From Ahaetulla prasina (Eukaryota; Chordata; Lepidosauria; Squamata; Colubridae), in assembly GCF_028640845.1 (NCBI RefSeq), contig NC_080539.1, positions 189,667,436 to 189,731,435 on the forward strand: a DNA stretch of 64,000 bases. The letters are read 5' to 3'. The translations under genes were made by a program, and so were the position numbers. The notes beneath the pieces were generated by a model. That model was not told the origin of the DNA and did not search any database. It worked only from the letters and a program-made list of their open reading frames with translations. Of this stretch, positions 53,964-64,000 are shown piece after piece. The first letter of the stretch is position 1. Each line of letters opens with the position of its first letter.

Positions 53964-54633
53964 AAGAAGTGCTGGAAGAAGGACTTCCAGTGCTCTGCTT
54001 CGTTAATGGTGGTCTATTTTAGACTGCTAGTTCTGTGAATCTGTAGAGCCGCTCAGACAGCGTTAATCTGCTTTCTAGCGGCTTGAAAATCTCTCCCTCG
54101 GGCAAAGAGGCAGAGGTGAGCATTCAGGCTGAAGTAGAGCCCCCAGGAAAGCCCCAGGAAGATTTCTGGTGGCTTGATGGGAACGCTCCTTCTATAGCCC
54201 GAAAAAAGCTCCGGAATCCGGAACACTTCTGCCAAATGGCGGAACAAAACACAGCGCCCATCTCCGTGACTGAAATGGATTAGTGAAGGATTGCTAACGT
54301 GGACAGAGCTGAAACAGGAGCGTTGGCATTTGATTGTAAGAAGATTGTAACTCCCTGACAGAGAATGTATTCGTAGTCAAGATTGGAGATGATGAAAGGA
54401 AATGGCATTTTGTGTATTGAAAGTAAATGGCGCTTTGTGTATTGGAAGTGAAAGTTAAGGAAATGCTTATTACAATTGCTGGCGTGGAACCTTTAAGAAG
54501 AATATAACAAGATATTTTTTTTAATGGAATTTTTTTTTATTATTATTATTTTTTTTATTACAATGTTTAAGAAGAAAAGTTTACTGAATTTTTCTTTTTT
54601 CCTTTTTTTTTTTTGGTATTACCTAGTTTAAAA

Positions 54634-55566
54634 ATGGCTTTTAAGCAAAGAGAATTAACCACTTCTAAAATACTGGAAATTTCTTCAGTTCAGATACGGA
54701 AATTAAAAGAAGATATCAAGGAAGGTTTAAGGAATTTTTTACAGGAGCTTATGGAGGCTCATCTTTCAGAAACAGATCAAAAATTTAATGAAATGGAGAA
54801 AGAAATACTGGATTTTAAAGATATGGTGGAAGAGCAGAGAAGGGAGATGAAAAAATTAAAGGAATCAATTGCCCCATTATTGCTATCTACTATTCAGATG
54901 GAGGAAAGACTGGAAGAACTTAACCAAATTAATTTAGATTTGCAAAGGAAAATAGATGAAGTTCAAATTAATTTGAATTTAGAAAATAAAATAGATGATA
55001 TTCAGGTTAAGGTAGATAGGGCAGATGAAGAAAGGGTTATATTACAATATAAATTAATGGAATATGCTATAAGGGTGAGGGGATTAAAAGAATGTAGGCA
55101 GGAAAATTTGAAAGAGATTTTTACTCAGGCCTTTGCTCAAATAGATGGAGTGGAACCAGAAGATTTTGAAGTTAATATTGAAAAAAATTATCATGTTAAT
55201 TCTTGGTTGGCAAGGCAGAAGCGTTTACCGAGAGATGTGGTTATTTATTTTACAACTAAGAAGATTAGGTATGGAATTTTGCAAGCATTTTATAAAAATA
55301 AATTTCAAATATTAGGACAAGATATAATAATGATGAAGGAAATTCCTCCTAAAATGTTAAGAAAGAGAAAAGAATTTGCTTTTTTAGTGGATGAACTTAA
55401 GAAACATCAAATATATTTTAGATGGGAGGTTCCAGCTGGCTTAACAGTGAATTATAAAGGAAGAAAGTATTTTATCAATACAGTTTTCAAAGCACGAGAT
55501 TTTTACACTAATGTATTAAAGATTGGGAATCCTTTATTGATAGATGCTAAGTTGATTGGTGAATAG
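54634..55566 (+). CDS. L1-family ORF1 protein (310 aa), intact, no ORF2
   Basis: The start MAFKQRELTTSK is chosen because the related copy at 61000 begins MALKQTELTTTK; the earlier TTG at 54613 is not a start. Domains: coiled coil about residues 10-130 (DIKEGLRNFLQELMEAHL, EMEKEILDFKDMVEEQ); RRM-like about 135-225 (VILQYKLMEYAIRVRGLKE, RLPRDVVIYFTTKKIRYGIL); C-terminal domain 230-305 (EIPPKMLRKRKEFAFLVDEL, FYTNVLKIGNPLL). Likely role: RNA-binding trimer. It lacks the Glu/Lys-rich tail of the ORF1 at 38123, so it is a different L1 lineage. Fully open, hence recent or selected. Confidence 0.92.
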   Translation: MAFKQRELTTSKILEISSVQIRKLKEDIKEGLRNFLQELMEAHLSETDQKFNEMEKEILDFKDMVEEQRREMKKLKESIAPLLLSTIQMEERLEELNQINLDLQRKIDEVQINLNLENKIDDIQVKVDRADEERVILQYKLMEYAIRVRGLKECRQENLKEIFTQAFAQIDGVEPEDFEVNIEKNYHVNSWLARQKRLPRDVVIYFTTKKIRYGILQAFYKNKFQILGQDIIMMKEIPPKMLRKRKEFAFLVDELKKHQIYFRWEVPAGLTVNYKGRKYFINTVFKARDFYTNVLKIGNPLLIDAKLIGE

Positions 55567-56826
55567 ATGGTGGAAAATGTGTAAGATAGAAGATAAGGGG
55601 AGGGAGAATGTTTAATTCTATTATATATGATTGTGGTTAATTTTTGTAAATGATTTATTTTGGATATAAATGTGTAATTTTAGGGGTACTATTTGATATA
55701 TTTGAGGTATAAAGGAATAGGAAGATGGAATATTGTTTAATTTTGGAGGATAGATAGTAACATTTAGGAATTTGGATTAAATATTATATTTGAGAGATGG
55801 ATGTAATGTTGTTATTTGGTTAAATAGAATTTAATTGTTATAACTGATATATTTTGTATAAGTTATAGGTGTAATTTTAATAATGTTATTTGATATAAGC
55901 AAGGTAAAGTGAAGATTTTAATTATTACAATTGACATATTGTGGAGATAATATAGGATTAACAATAATATTAGTAATACTATTTGATGTATGTAAATGAT
56001 ACCAAAGATATGAAAAGATGGATTATTGTTTACCTTTGGAGATTGGACACTAAAATTTAAGAAATTAAGTTGGAAATATGAACTATTCTTGAGAGACTGC
56101 TTAAGGAAGAAAGACATTACAGAAGAATCCCTGGTGAATATTGGAAGATGGAACGTTGTTTTGGTATTGATTGATGATGGTTGGATATTAAAAACTATGT
56201 ACTTTATTGAAGAACAAACACCAACTCAATCAGAAGTCTCTGAGAACTCTAGGAGTGGAATGGTCTGATATGTAATGGATTGGAAGAAATGTATTTTTTT
56301 GTTTCTGGAAGGGGAGTTAAGGTTTTAAGGAGTGATTATGGATTATGATTTGTGTTATATTTTAATTTTTGACTGTTAGTTTTATACCCTGTATTCGGTT
56401 CTGGGAAGTCCCGGGGGGAGGGGGGAGGGGGAGGGAGGGGGATGAGGGTAGAAAATGGATTGATGGTTAATGTACAGGGATGATTGAAGATGTATAATTA
56501 ATGTAAGGTCGGAGCTGCCTGGCTACCATTTCAGAATGATGGGAAGGAAGAAAGGAGAAGAGAGAAGGAGGTAGGAAAGAGAAGAGGAGGAAGAGGAAAG
56601 GAAGGAAGAGGGATAGAAGAGGGAGAAGAAAGGAGTAGGGAGGAAGGAGGAGAGGATGTAGATAAGAGAAGGGGAGGATGGTCATGGAAAGTAGAAGAAG
56701 GTAGAGAAGGGAAGAGAGCTAAAGGAAGGGGGTGGTGACCGGGCAAGTCCGATTAATTGTATATGACTGTACACTAAATATGTTATTGGATATGAATGTT
56801 AAAATAAAACTTTTTTAATAAAAAAA
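55567..56826 (+). other. 3' region of the ORF1-only L1
   Basis: AT-rich (55567-56370) with diffuse repeats around 'gaagatggaatattgtt' and 'ggatattaaaa', then a G-rich tract and a GA-rich stretch (56540-56740) before the tail. No ORF2 similarity found. Confidence 0.7.
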
Positions 56827-56844
56827 AAGAAGTGCTGGAAGAAG

Positions 56845-57721
56845 CGCCCGCAAGATGAGAGGCAAGTACAGGGGCACTTCCCTCCCGCTCTGGAATATGG
56901 AGCGAGTCTCCATCCCTCCTGTCGCCCTTACCTTCTCAGGCCACAGAAGGAATGACTGGGAGGAGAGGGCAAGGGACAGGGCCAGCCAGTCGGCAGGGAG
57001 CCACAGCAGGCGGATGAAAGAGCTTCATTTATCTGGGAACATGAAATGATATGGTAAAAAGCACCCAAGGAAGAAGAATGAACATCAGCAAAAAAAAAAA
57101 AGCAAAAAACCCAACTCTCGCCTGTTTTGGGAAATGGTTCAACACAAACACACACATGAGAGAGAGAGAGAAAGAGAGGGGGAAGAGACGGGGGGGAAGA
57201 GATGGGGAAGAGAGATAGAGAGATGAGAGAGAGAAAAGGGGGAAATGGAGGGAGAGAAAGTGAGGAAAAAGAGAGAAGGGGGAGAGAGAGAGGAATACAG
57301 AAATTAGAGAGCTGAAGGGAGAGAATTAGAGGGAAATGAGGGAAACAAGAGAAAGAAGGGGAGAAAAAGAAAGGAAAGAAAGAGGGAGGGAGGGAGGGAG
57401 CGAGCGAGCGAGCGAGAGGGAGAGGAAAAAGAAAAACATGGGAGTGAGTGAGAGAGAAATCCATTTCCCACAGAAAACACCTGGAGCCACAAAACCCGGG
57501 TAGGCATGGCGGGGGAGTATCATGTGACTAGATGGGAGTGACGTTGAGTTGGCCACGCCCACCAAGGTTTTGTGGCTCCAGTACTTTCTTTTCTGTGGGA
57601 AAAAGTACAAATGGCTCTTTGAGTGTTTAAGGTTGCAGACCCCTGCCCTAAACAGTGCAGAGGCAGCCACCAACAGTACAGGGTGTACTAAACATCATCC
57701 TATTAAGAGTGGTGCAATGTT
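56845..57721. repeat. GA-rich simple repeat (57140-57440) and hAT terminus (57490-57655)
   Basis: 57140-57440 is GAGA/GGGA-rich and open in all minus frames for that reason. 57600-57655 read on minus is GGCAGGGGTCTGCAACCTTA, a hAT (Charlie-like) terminus; the opposite end was not found. Confidence 0.65.
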
Positions 57722-58732
57722 AGTAATATTTGCCTATCCATACTAATAACCTTCATTATACAATTAGTCATTCTCTTAAACTTTTAATTTTCTAACTTTT
57801 GTTTCTGTTAGCTAACCATTGGTAAAACCAATCCCATGTTAAAAAATATTGTTTCTTCCTTCTCCTTGATTTTAAGTGTTAATCTATTCATCTCTGTACA
57901 TTCTAATATTTTTTTAATTACACTTTCATCTGTAGGGATCTCTTCATTTTCACACTGTTGTGCAAAAACAATTCTTGCTACTGTTAACACGTGTAAGATT
58001 AAATATGTATTCACTTTATTGTGCTTTTCTGGTAAAATATCCAACAAGAATATTTCTGGTTTTAGATCCATATATTGCTTTATCATTTTTTCTAACCATG
58101 TACCGTATTTTTCAGAGTATACGACACACTTTCCCCCCCTAAAGGAGGCTGAAAATTTGGGTGTGTCTTATACTCTGAATGTAGCTTTTTCAAAGTTTTT
58201 TCAGCCGTAATGAGGCGCTAGCGAGTGAAGCGATCTTCCAAGCTTTGCCTGCTCCCTCCGACTTTCATCTGTGCTTTATAAGTTTTTTTTCAGCCCTAAT
58301 GAGATGCTAGTGAGTGAAGTGCTTTGCCTGCTTTTCTCATTGCTGCTCCCTCTCAGCTGTGCTTTAGAAACTCTTTTTTATCCCCAGGCAGGGGATAAAA
58401 AGTGCAAGTGCGTGCTCAAAACCAGCAAACTAATGTGCTGAAGCTGACCAGACTAAGGACACTAGCCAGATGAATACCTGGTAGGCAGATTTTTTCCCCC
58501 GATTTTCCTCCCCAAAAACTAAGCTGCATCTTATACTTTGGTGTGTCTTATGCTCCGAAAAATACGGTATGTACTTTTGTCCAGTACTTTTTTGCCTTTG
58601 GACATTTCCACCACATATGATAATATGAACCTGGTATCTAATTACATTTCCAACATTTGGCAGATATGTTTTTAAATATCTTTGCCATTCTTGCTGGTGG
58701 TAAGTGCCATCTATAAAACATTACTCACTAAG
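57722..58732 (-). mobile_element. L1 ORF2 C-terminal fragment with 29 bp flanking repeats, hosting a MITE
   Basis: Minus-strand KMIKQYMDLKPEIFLLDILP and ILHVLTVARIVFAQQ on the left of the MITE; FYRWHLPPA-type coding on the right. The flanks share catcatcctattaagagtgg plus nine more bases (57693-57721 and 58733-58761, one mismatch). No A tail is visible. Confidence 0.75.
58103..58567. mobile_element. Compact TA-flanked MITE (465 bp), complete
   Basis: CCGTATTTTTCAGAGTATA at the left and CCGTATTTTTCGGAGCATA (minus) at the right, flanked by TA (58101-58102, 58568-58569). Interrupts the L1 between KKMIKQYM and the cysteine block. The family reference copy for this window. Confidence 0.88.
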
Positions 58733-58762
58733 CATCATCCTATTAAGAGTGGTACAATGTTC

Positions 58763-59163
58763 AAGCCTGTCAACATCATTTTGAATCCAATTCTCCTAGC
58801 TTGATGACATTTGCAAATGTAATAAACCATCACTTTCCAGACTCCTGATTATTTTTTAAAATTTCATGATTATTTATACCACCTGAATCATGGCATTTGC
58901 AAGGGCAGTGGTGAAGATGGAATCTCTGGGATTCCATTTATTAATTTCTCCCAGGTTCCCGTTCATTTCAAAGGCACCCTTTTAAGGCATTTCTGGGTTG
59001 AAAGGATTAATCAGTGATATACAAAACCATTAAAAATCACCATTTAGATGCAGTATGGTCACAACACAGTATTAGCTCACTAGCTCTCTAACCCACATTT
59101 ATCCAACTTGTTTACAAAATATAATGAAATATTTTGTTATATGCAGTACTTTATTGAAGTAAG
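58763..59163. other. Probable decayed CR1 and unique DNA
   Basis: Phrases such as 'cttgatgacatttgcaaatgtaataa' are reminiscent of CR1 coding on minus, but weak. Confidence 0.35.
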
Positions 59164-59165
59164 GG

Positions 59166-59330
59166 AGAATAGAATAGAATAGAATAGAATAGAATAGAAT
59201 AGAATAGAATAGAATAGAATAGAATAGAATTTTTTATTGGCCAAGTGTGATTGGACACACAAGGAATTAGTCTTAGTGCATATGCTCTCAGTGTACATAA
59301 AAGAAAAGATACATTCATCAAAAATTCTAA
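59166..59330 (-). mobile_element. CR1-L3 3' tip with (GAATA)n tail
   Basis: About 13 GAATA units followed by tttttattggccaagtgtga and about 90 more bases matching 26629-26730. Only the last ~100 bases of the LINE were copied. Confidence 0.92.
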
Positions 59331-59482
59331 GGACATTTTCCTTAGAATTTTCCTAAAGACATCAAGAACATTTTCTTATTCTATTAAACTGCCATAAAAA
59401 TATATGAGTTAAATTGAAACAACTTGTTCCTGACAAACACAGAGTGGTTCTTGGTAACAGCATTTTTTTATTATTGCTCACA

Positions 59483-59795
59483 GAACTTCTCCCGGGTTTA
59501 CGCCAAATACCTGACCTTCAGACATTCCGTCGCGAACTGAAGACACATCTTTTTATTCGCGCGGGGCTGTCTTAAATTGAATTTTATCAAATTTTTAAAA
59601 CTCTTATTACCTAATTTTAAATGGGGTTTTTAGCTCACTGTATATTTTAATTTTCAGGCCAATTTTAAAATAAGTTTTTAAATTGCATTTTAAATTATAT
59701 ATTGCACTGTTTGTTTTATTTTTGCCTGTACACCGCCCTGAGTCCTTCGGGAGAAGGGCGGTATAGAAATTAAATAAATAAATAAATAAATACAA
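59483..59795 (+). mobile_element. L2 LINE 3' end
   Basis: Encodes PDLQTFRRELKTHLFIRAGLS then a stop (closely matching the end at 13038), the 3'UTR, the hairpin CCGCCCT...AGGGCGG (59733-59761) and an (AAAT)n tail. Confidence 0.92.
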
Positions 59796-59890
59796 TATGC
59801 AATAAATATTGCATACAATACAATAAAGTATAAAATATAAATATACTTAAGGCAATAAACTCAAGTACAGATACCAAAAGGTGTTCTAAA

Positions 59891-60191
59891 GCAGGAAATA
59901 AATGAAGCTTATAAAAGGTTCCTTTTATAACTGAAATGTGTGAGGAAAATGGAAACTGTCAAATTTCATTTTTGCAAGTTCTGCAAGCCTTGCGATAGCC
60001 ACAAGATAAGCCAGTGACAACGTAGACTTTTCTTGCAGGAAACCTGTAACCACATCCTGGAGCAAGAAATTCAGCAGCTTAAGCAAAGCCACAGGAAGCC
60101 ATGAACGAATTAATGCTGATATGCTGTATTTCTGTATTTTTTTTCTACTTTTGTGAAGTATATAAGGACTTGTTTGTCCATAAGGAAACTC
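59891..60191 (+). repeat. ERV LTR fragment (left copy)
   Basis: About 90% or more identical by eye to 63663-63971 (shared 'gaggaaaatggaaactgtca', 'cgatagccacaagataagcc'), with a small indel near 60086. These are probably LTR parts of the ERV between them. Confidence 0.75.
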
Positions 60192-61317
60192 CCATCTAAA
60201 ATATATTTGATGTTTCTTAAGCTCATCCACTAAAAAAGCAAATTCTTTTCTCTTTCTTAACATTTTAGGAGGAATTTCCTTCATCATTATTATATCTTGT
60301 CCTAATATTTGAAATTTATTTTTATAAAATGCTTGTTAGATTCCATACACAATCTTTTTAGTTGCAAAATATATAACCACATCTCTCGGTAAACGCTTCT
60401 GCCTTGCCAACCAAGAATTAACACGATAGATTTTTTTCAATATTAACTTCAAAATCTTCTGGTTCCACTCCATCTATCTGAGCAAAAGCCAGAGTAAAAA
60501 TCTCTTTTAAATTTTCCTGTCTACATTCCCTTAATCCCCTCACCCTTATAGCATATTCCATTAATCTATATTGTAATATAACCCTTTCTTCATCTGCCCT
60601 GTCCACCTTAACCTGGATATCATCTATTTTATTTTCTAAATTCAAATTAATTTGATTCTTTTGAACTTCCTCTATTTTCATTTGCAAATCTAAATTAGTT
60701 TGGTTAAGTTCTTCCAGTCTTTCCTCCATCTGAATGCTAGATACCAATAATGGCGTAATTGAATCCTTTACCTTTTTCATAACCCCCCTCTGCTCTTCCA
60801 CCATATCTTTAAAATCCAATGTTTCTTTCTCCATTTCATTAAATTTTTGATCTATTTCTAAAAGATAAGCCTCCAAAAGTTCCTGTAAATAAATTCCTTA
60901 AACCTTCCTTAATATCTTCTTTTAATTTCCGTATCTGAGCTGAAGAAATTTCCAAAATTTTAGTAGTAGTTAATTCTGTTTGCTTAAGAGCCATTTTTAA
61001 ACTATGTAATCTACCAAAAAGAAAAAAAAGAAGCTTCAGTAAACTTTTCTTCTTAAACACTGTAATAAAAAGAAAAAGGTAAAAAAAATCATAAACAATT
61101 CTTATTCATTCCATTTAAAAAATACCTTGTTATATTCTTCTTATAGGTTCCACGCCAGCAGTTGTAGTAAACATTTCCTTAACTTTCACTTCCAATACAC
61201 AAAACGCCATTTGCTTTCAATACACAAAACGCCATTTCCTTTCTTCATCTCCAATCCTGACTACAAATATATCCTCTAATAGGGAGTTAAAATCTTCTTA
61301 CAAACAAATGCCAACGA
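60192..61317 (-). pseudogene. Second copy of the ORF1-only L1 family, truncated at both ends
   Basis: The minus strand starts in the 5'UTR (cgttggcatttg, as at 54321) and continues into ORF1 (MALKQTELTTTK near 60993). The coiled coil is present to 60418, then a frameshift, then MMKEIPPKMLRKRKEFAFL at 60287. It ends at the FRWE block, where it abuts the LTR fragment. The 3' loss is unusual for an L1 and implies deletion after insertion. Confidence 0.85.
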
Positions 61318-61329
61318 ATTGCCAGCCTT

Positions 61330-61655
61330 TCTTAAAGCCCCTGAGATGCTCCATAAATGGGAGAGACATTGAACATCAATTCTTATATATTCCTGAATGT
61401 CCTATTGCCTTGTTGGGACATGATATACTGTGCAAGATGGGAGCAACTTTATAGTTTAGTGAGAACAGCATGGCACTAATAATGAAACACCCCCCAGATG
61501 AGATGTGGCGTGTGATGGTAGCCCACGAGGTTCAAGTCCTCGATACCTGGCAGGAATTCGAAGTCCAGGAATTATGGGCAGAAGATAATCCACCAGGCCA
61601 TGCAACCCACCATGCACCCTTAGTCATTCAAGTAAAGCTGTCCAGGCCTTAGAAC
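61330..61655 (+). pseudogene. ERV protease end and start of reverse transcriptase
   Basis: 61395-61452 codes for the C-terminal end of a retroviral protease (ALLGHDILCKMGA). 61470-61652 codes for the beginning of RT (ELWAEDNPPG). Class I (gamma-type) by character. Stops separate the parts; most of pol is absent. Confidence 0.75.
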
Positions 61656-61870
61656 AGGCAGCAAAACCACCAGTGAATATGTCCAAGCCCTCTTTAATAA
61701 TACAAGAGACTGATGAGAGTCCTGAAGCCTTTTTCCAGAGATTGAGGCTTATAAAACATACACTCCAATTGATCCCTTGAGTCCTGAAAATGCCCGTATG
61801 TTAGCAATGGCCTTCATATCACAAAGTGCCCCGATATTAAAAAGAAGCTTCAGAAACAGGAAGGGGCATT
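61656..61870 (+). pseudogene. ERV gag capsid fragment, out of normal order
   Basis: Coding in two frames for a capsid C-terminal stretch (IIQETDESPEAFFQRL, then PLSPENARMLAMAFI), the major homology-type region of a gamma-type gag. It lies after the pol start, so the provirus is rearranged. Confidence 0.7.
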
Positions 61871-62468
61871 GGGCATGACTATGAGTATATCCTACGACCA
61901 CGTGCGTTACTCCTAAACCAGGGATGGTGGGTTCGAGTTCAATCTGGGGTGTGGCAGTGGATGTGGGAGGGCCTTTGCAACAATTGAGAGGAGGACATTA
62001 TATACTTAAAACATTGGAATTGGGCCAGACATTGATTAACCAATTTGACTCCTCTTTAGGCCAAAGATGTTGATTGTGTTTATCTGCATTCCTATCTGCA
62101 TATAGTGCAGTCCCAGTCTCACCAGACCTTTGGGCAGAAACCAAAGCCACCATAGCTTTTGAAAGGGATGCTGGGTGGAGAATTAACATGGTAGAGGCAA
62201 AGTTACATGGTGATTTCTATAACGCCTTAGAAAAGCTGGGAATGAGCCATCTTCCCATTGTTGGTCCTGTGGCTGTTCTGTCTTGCTACGACTGTGCAGC
62301 CCCCCTGCTTTCCTGTTGCAGAGCAGAATAAAAGAACAAAGAGTTTTGTCTCAAGGCAGCACCCCCACGACACACACACACCCGCCTCCTTCTGCAGTGA
62401 GAAAAGACAGGAAAGAGCAAAGTTCTTAATGGCTTGTTGTAAGGCAAAGAAATGAAGACTAAGAGAAA
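61871..62468 (+). other. ERV internal remnant, partly undetermined, with LTR-like insert
   Basis: 61930-62260 is probably decayed envelope surface or pol sequence without clear motifs. 62265-62440 (attttgttggtcctgtgg; AATAAA at 62328) resembles the R-U5 part of another LTR. Low certainty. Confidence 0.4.
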
Positions 62469-63290
62469 ATGTTTTATCAGAATTCGTATTCTTCACTCTC
62501 ATGTTCATGGGTCTACACTGAACTCATGAAAGGATTTTGTCTTTTATTCCCCTCTGGGAATGAAAGCTCCCGCTATCTCCTTGAAGCTCTATACTTCAGA
62601 AATGAGCAGAGAGACCCTGGACAAGAACTCCCACTGCAACCATTAACTAGTATATTAATAGCAGGGACCTTAGGGGTCTGGAGTAATGAGGGGAACCATC
62701 AAATTCATGCCTTTTCCATGAACATGGTAGTGTGTTTAAGAGAAAATGGAGTATTTTTCTTATGTGGGAAAAATGTGTATGTGTGTTTACCTACTAATTG
62801 GGGTATCATGGGACACATTCAGAAAAGGGTACCCCTTGTAATACCATTATTAGCCATCTTAGGGATAAGCACTGCTGTTGGAACAGGTGTAAGTGGTTTA
62901 ACCCACTCCATCATACAATTTAGACAACTATCTGAAGAGTTCCAACAAAGTCTGAACCAGATTGCTGGTACCCTGGTTGAAGTCCAGGATCAGATAGACT
63001 CTCTAGCAGCAGTGGTCTTGCAAAACTGGCGTGCCATAGACTTTTTGATAGCCAAGAAAGGTGGTTTATGTCTACTCTTGGTAGAAGAATGTTGTTTTTA
63101 CATGAACAAATCTGGAGTGGTCAGAGAAGATTTACAAGAGGGGGGCATCCAGGATTGGACAGAGAGTACAAAGTACTGATGCATGGTTCTCATGGCTACG
63201 GGGAACTGCTTGGGTCAAGCAAATGTTATTTTTGTTGTTATGTGGAATCGCAGGTCTAGCCTATGTTCCTTGTGTAATACCTTTAGTCAG
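62469..63290 (+). pseudogene. ERV envelope, end of surface and transmembrane subunit, inactivated
   Basis: Open to 63179, then frameshifted. A basic cleavage-site remnant (QKR) is followed by a hydrophobic fusion-peptide-like stretch (62830-62900), a heptad region, and the segment with the CX6CC motif typical of gamma-type envelopes (about 63070-63105). The membrane anchor near 63225-63290 is in another frame. The surface part is mostly missing. A relic of an old germ-line infection, not functional. Confidence 0.8.
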
Positions 63291-63529
63291 ATGATTAGTT
63301 ATCGGATCTGTAAAGGAAGTAACCATCGAGAAGGAATTATTAGTGATGGAGGGACTGATAAGAAAAAAGTTTGCCCCAGATCCCCAGTTATAAGATGAAA
63401 GTCCTGATGGTGGAGAGTATGTACGAATCGGACCCTGGAGGAAGTGACTGAAGATGAAATTTGGGAATAACCTGAAAAACTGTTTTGCTTTTTTGATCTA
63501 TCGCTGTTTTAAACTGCTGTCGGAAAGAA

Positions 63530-64000
63530 AAAAAGGTGGGGGCCAGTTTAAAAACTATTATTCATGCCATAAGTTATGCTTTTCTAGGTAAATACTAACA
63601 GGCTAATAGGTGAGACTAAATTACTGATAAATATCTATAAATAGAGTCTCAGAGGAGGGAATAAAGCAGGATACAAATGAAGGTTATAAAAGATTCCTTT
63701 TATATGAAGGAATCTTCATATATAACTGAGATGTGTGAGGAAAATGGAAACTGTCAAATTTCATTTTTGTAAGTTCTGCAAGCCTTGCGATAGCCACAAG
63801 ATAAGCCAGTGACAACGTAGACTTTTCTTGCAGGAAACCTGTAACCACATCCTGGAGCAAGAAATTCAGCAGCTTAAGCAAAGCCACGAATGAATTAATG
63901 CTGATATGCTGTATTTCTGTATTTTTTTTCTACTTTTGTTTTATAAGGACTTGTTTGTCCATAAGGAAACTGTTCAGATTTGGCTTTGGTTATATTGATC
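63530..64000 (+). repeat. ERV polypurine tract and 3' LTR (runs off the window)
   Basis: Purine tract gaaagaaaaaaaggtggggg (63522-63541), then LTR with TATA box (tataaata, about 63635), an AATAAA at 63660 and the region shared with 59891-60191. Contains a small palindrome around 63700-63720 (gattcctt...aaggaatc). Confidence 0.75.

Larger units (their letters stand above)
53982..56826 (+). mobile_element. ORF1-only L1 (half-L1-like), both ends, 18 bp TSD
   Basis: Direct repeats aagaagtgctggaagaag at 53964-53981 and 56827-56844. The 5' end (GACTTCCAGTGCTCTG) resembles other L1 starts. 5'UTR about 650 bp, intact ORF1, then about 1.25 kb AT-rich 3' region with no endonuclease or RT remnants, a G-rich tract (56407-56445) and an A-rich tail. 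A second, broken copy is at 60192-61317. Confidence 0.92.

Noticed and set aside
56928..57673. 178 and 115 codon minus-strand frames (Pro/Leu/Ser-rich)
   Set aside because: GA-rich simple repeat read in antisense.
1..64000. tRNA, rRNA, CRISPR or bacterial-type operon features
   Set aside because: Looked for and not seen. All strong signals are eukaryotic TEs plus RAMP1.

Overview
The window is vertebrate nuclear DNA, almost certainly from a snake. It contains no bacterial-type genes, operons, CRISPR arrays or recognisable tRNA or rRNA genes. The only host gene I can support is RAMP1 (receptor activity-modifying protein 1) on the minus strand. Its last coding exon is at 25124-25379 and the preceding exon at 51497-51632. 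Splice sites, intron phases and all six extracellular cysteines agree. Exon 1 was not found and probably lies beyond the right edge. The 26.1 kb intron 2 and both flanks are packed with transposable elements. The snake assignment rests on CR1-L3-type LINEs with an AATAG microsatellite tail (26.55 kb and 59.17 kb), an L2 LINE with a hairpin/TAAA tail, a Sauria-type SINE, many L1s, vertebrate Gypsy elements and hAT MITEs.

Layout. 0-1.4 kb: 3' end of a chromodomain Gypsy element. 1.5-3.5 kb: simple and pyrimidine-rich repeats. 3.5-5 kb: an internally deleted L1 with a 14 bp target-site duplication (TSD). 6-12 kb: LINE 3' ends, CR1 and hAT/TA MITEs. 12.8-17.4 kb: a near full-length L2 LINE (minus) whose reading frame appears to begin with an eIF4E-binding, 4E-T-like peptide. 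19.7-24.7 kb: a TA-flanked MITE split by A-rich DNA that itself holds an L1. 25.1-51.6 kb: RAMP1 exon 3, intron 2 and exon 2. The intron contains a LINE split by a CR1-L3 LINE, an LTR copy lacking internal sequence (solo LTR), and one old L1 (34.6-49.9 kb) carrying three separate insertions: two L1s and a Gypsy element. 52.9-57 kb: a Gypsy integrase remnant and a complete ORF1-only L1 (half-L1-like) with an intact ORF1. 57.7-64 kb: L1, MITE, CR1-L3 and L2 fragments, then a scrambled class I (gamma-type) endogenous retrovirus remnant between two similar LTR pieces.

The most unusual observation is the L2 N-terminal peptide. Over 39 residues it aligns without gaps to the eIF4E-binding region of the host protein 4E-T, as I remember it. 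It shares one frame with the downstream endonuclease, interrupted only by two stop codons. The second theme is recurrent internal deletion of L1 copies that still have target-site duplications. The third is the exact stratigraphy of nested insertions inside RAMP1 intron 2. All family assignments were made by eye, without database searches.
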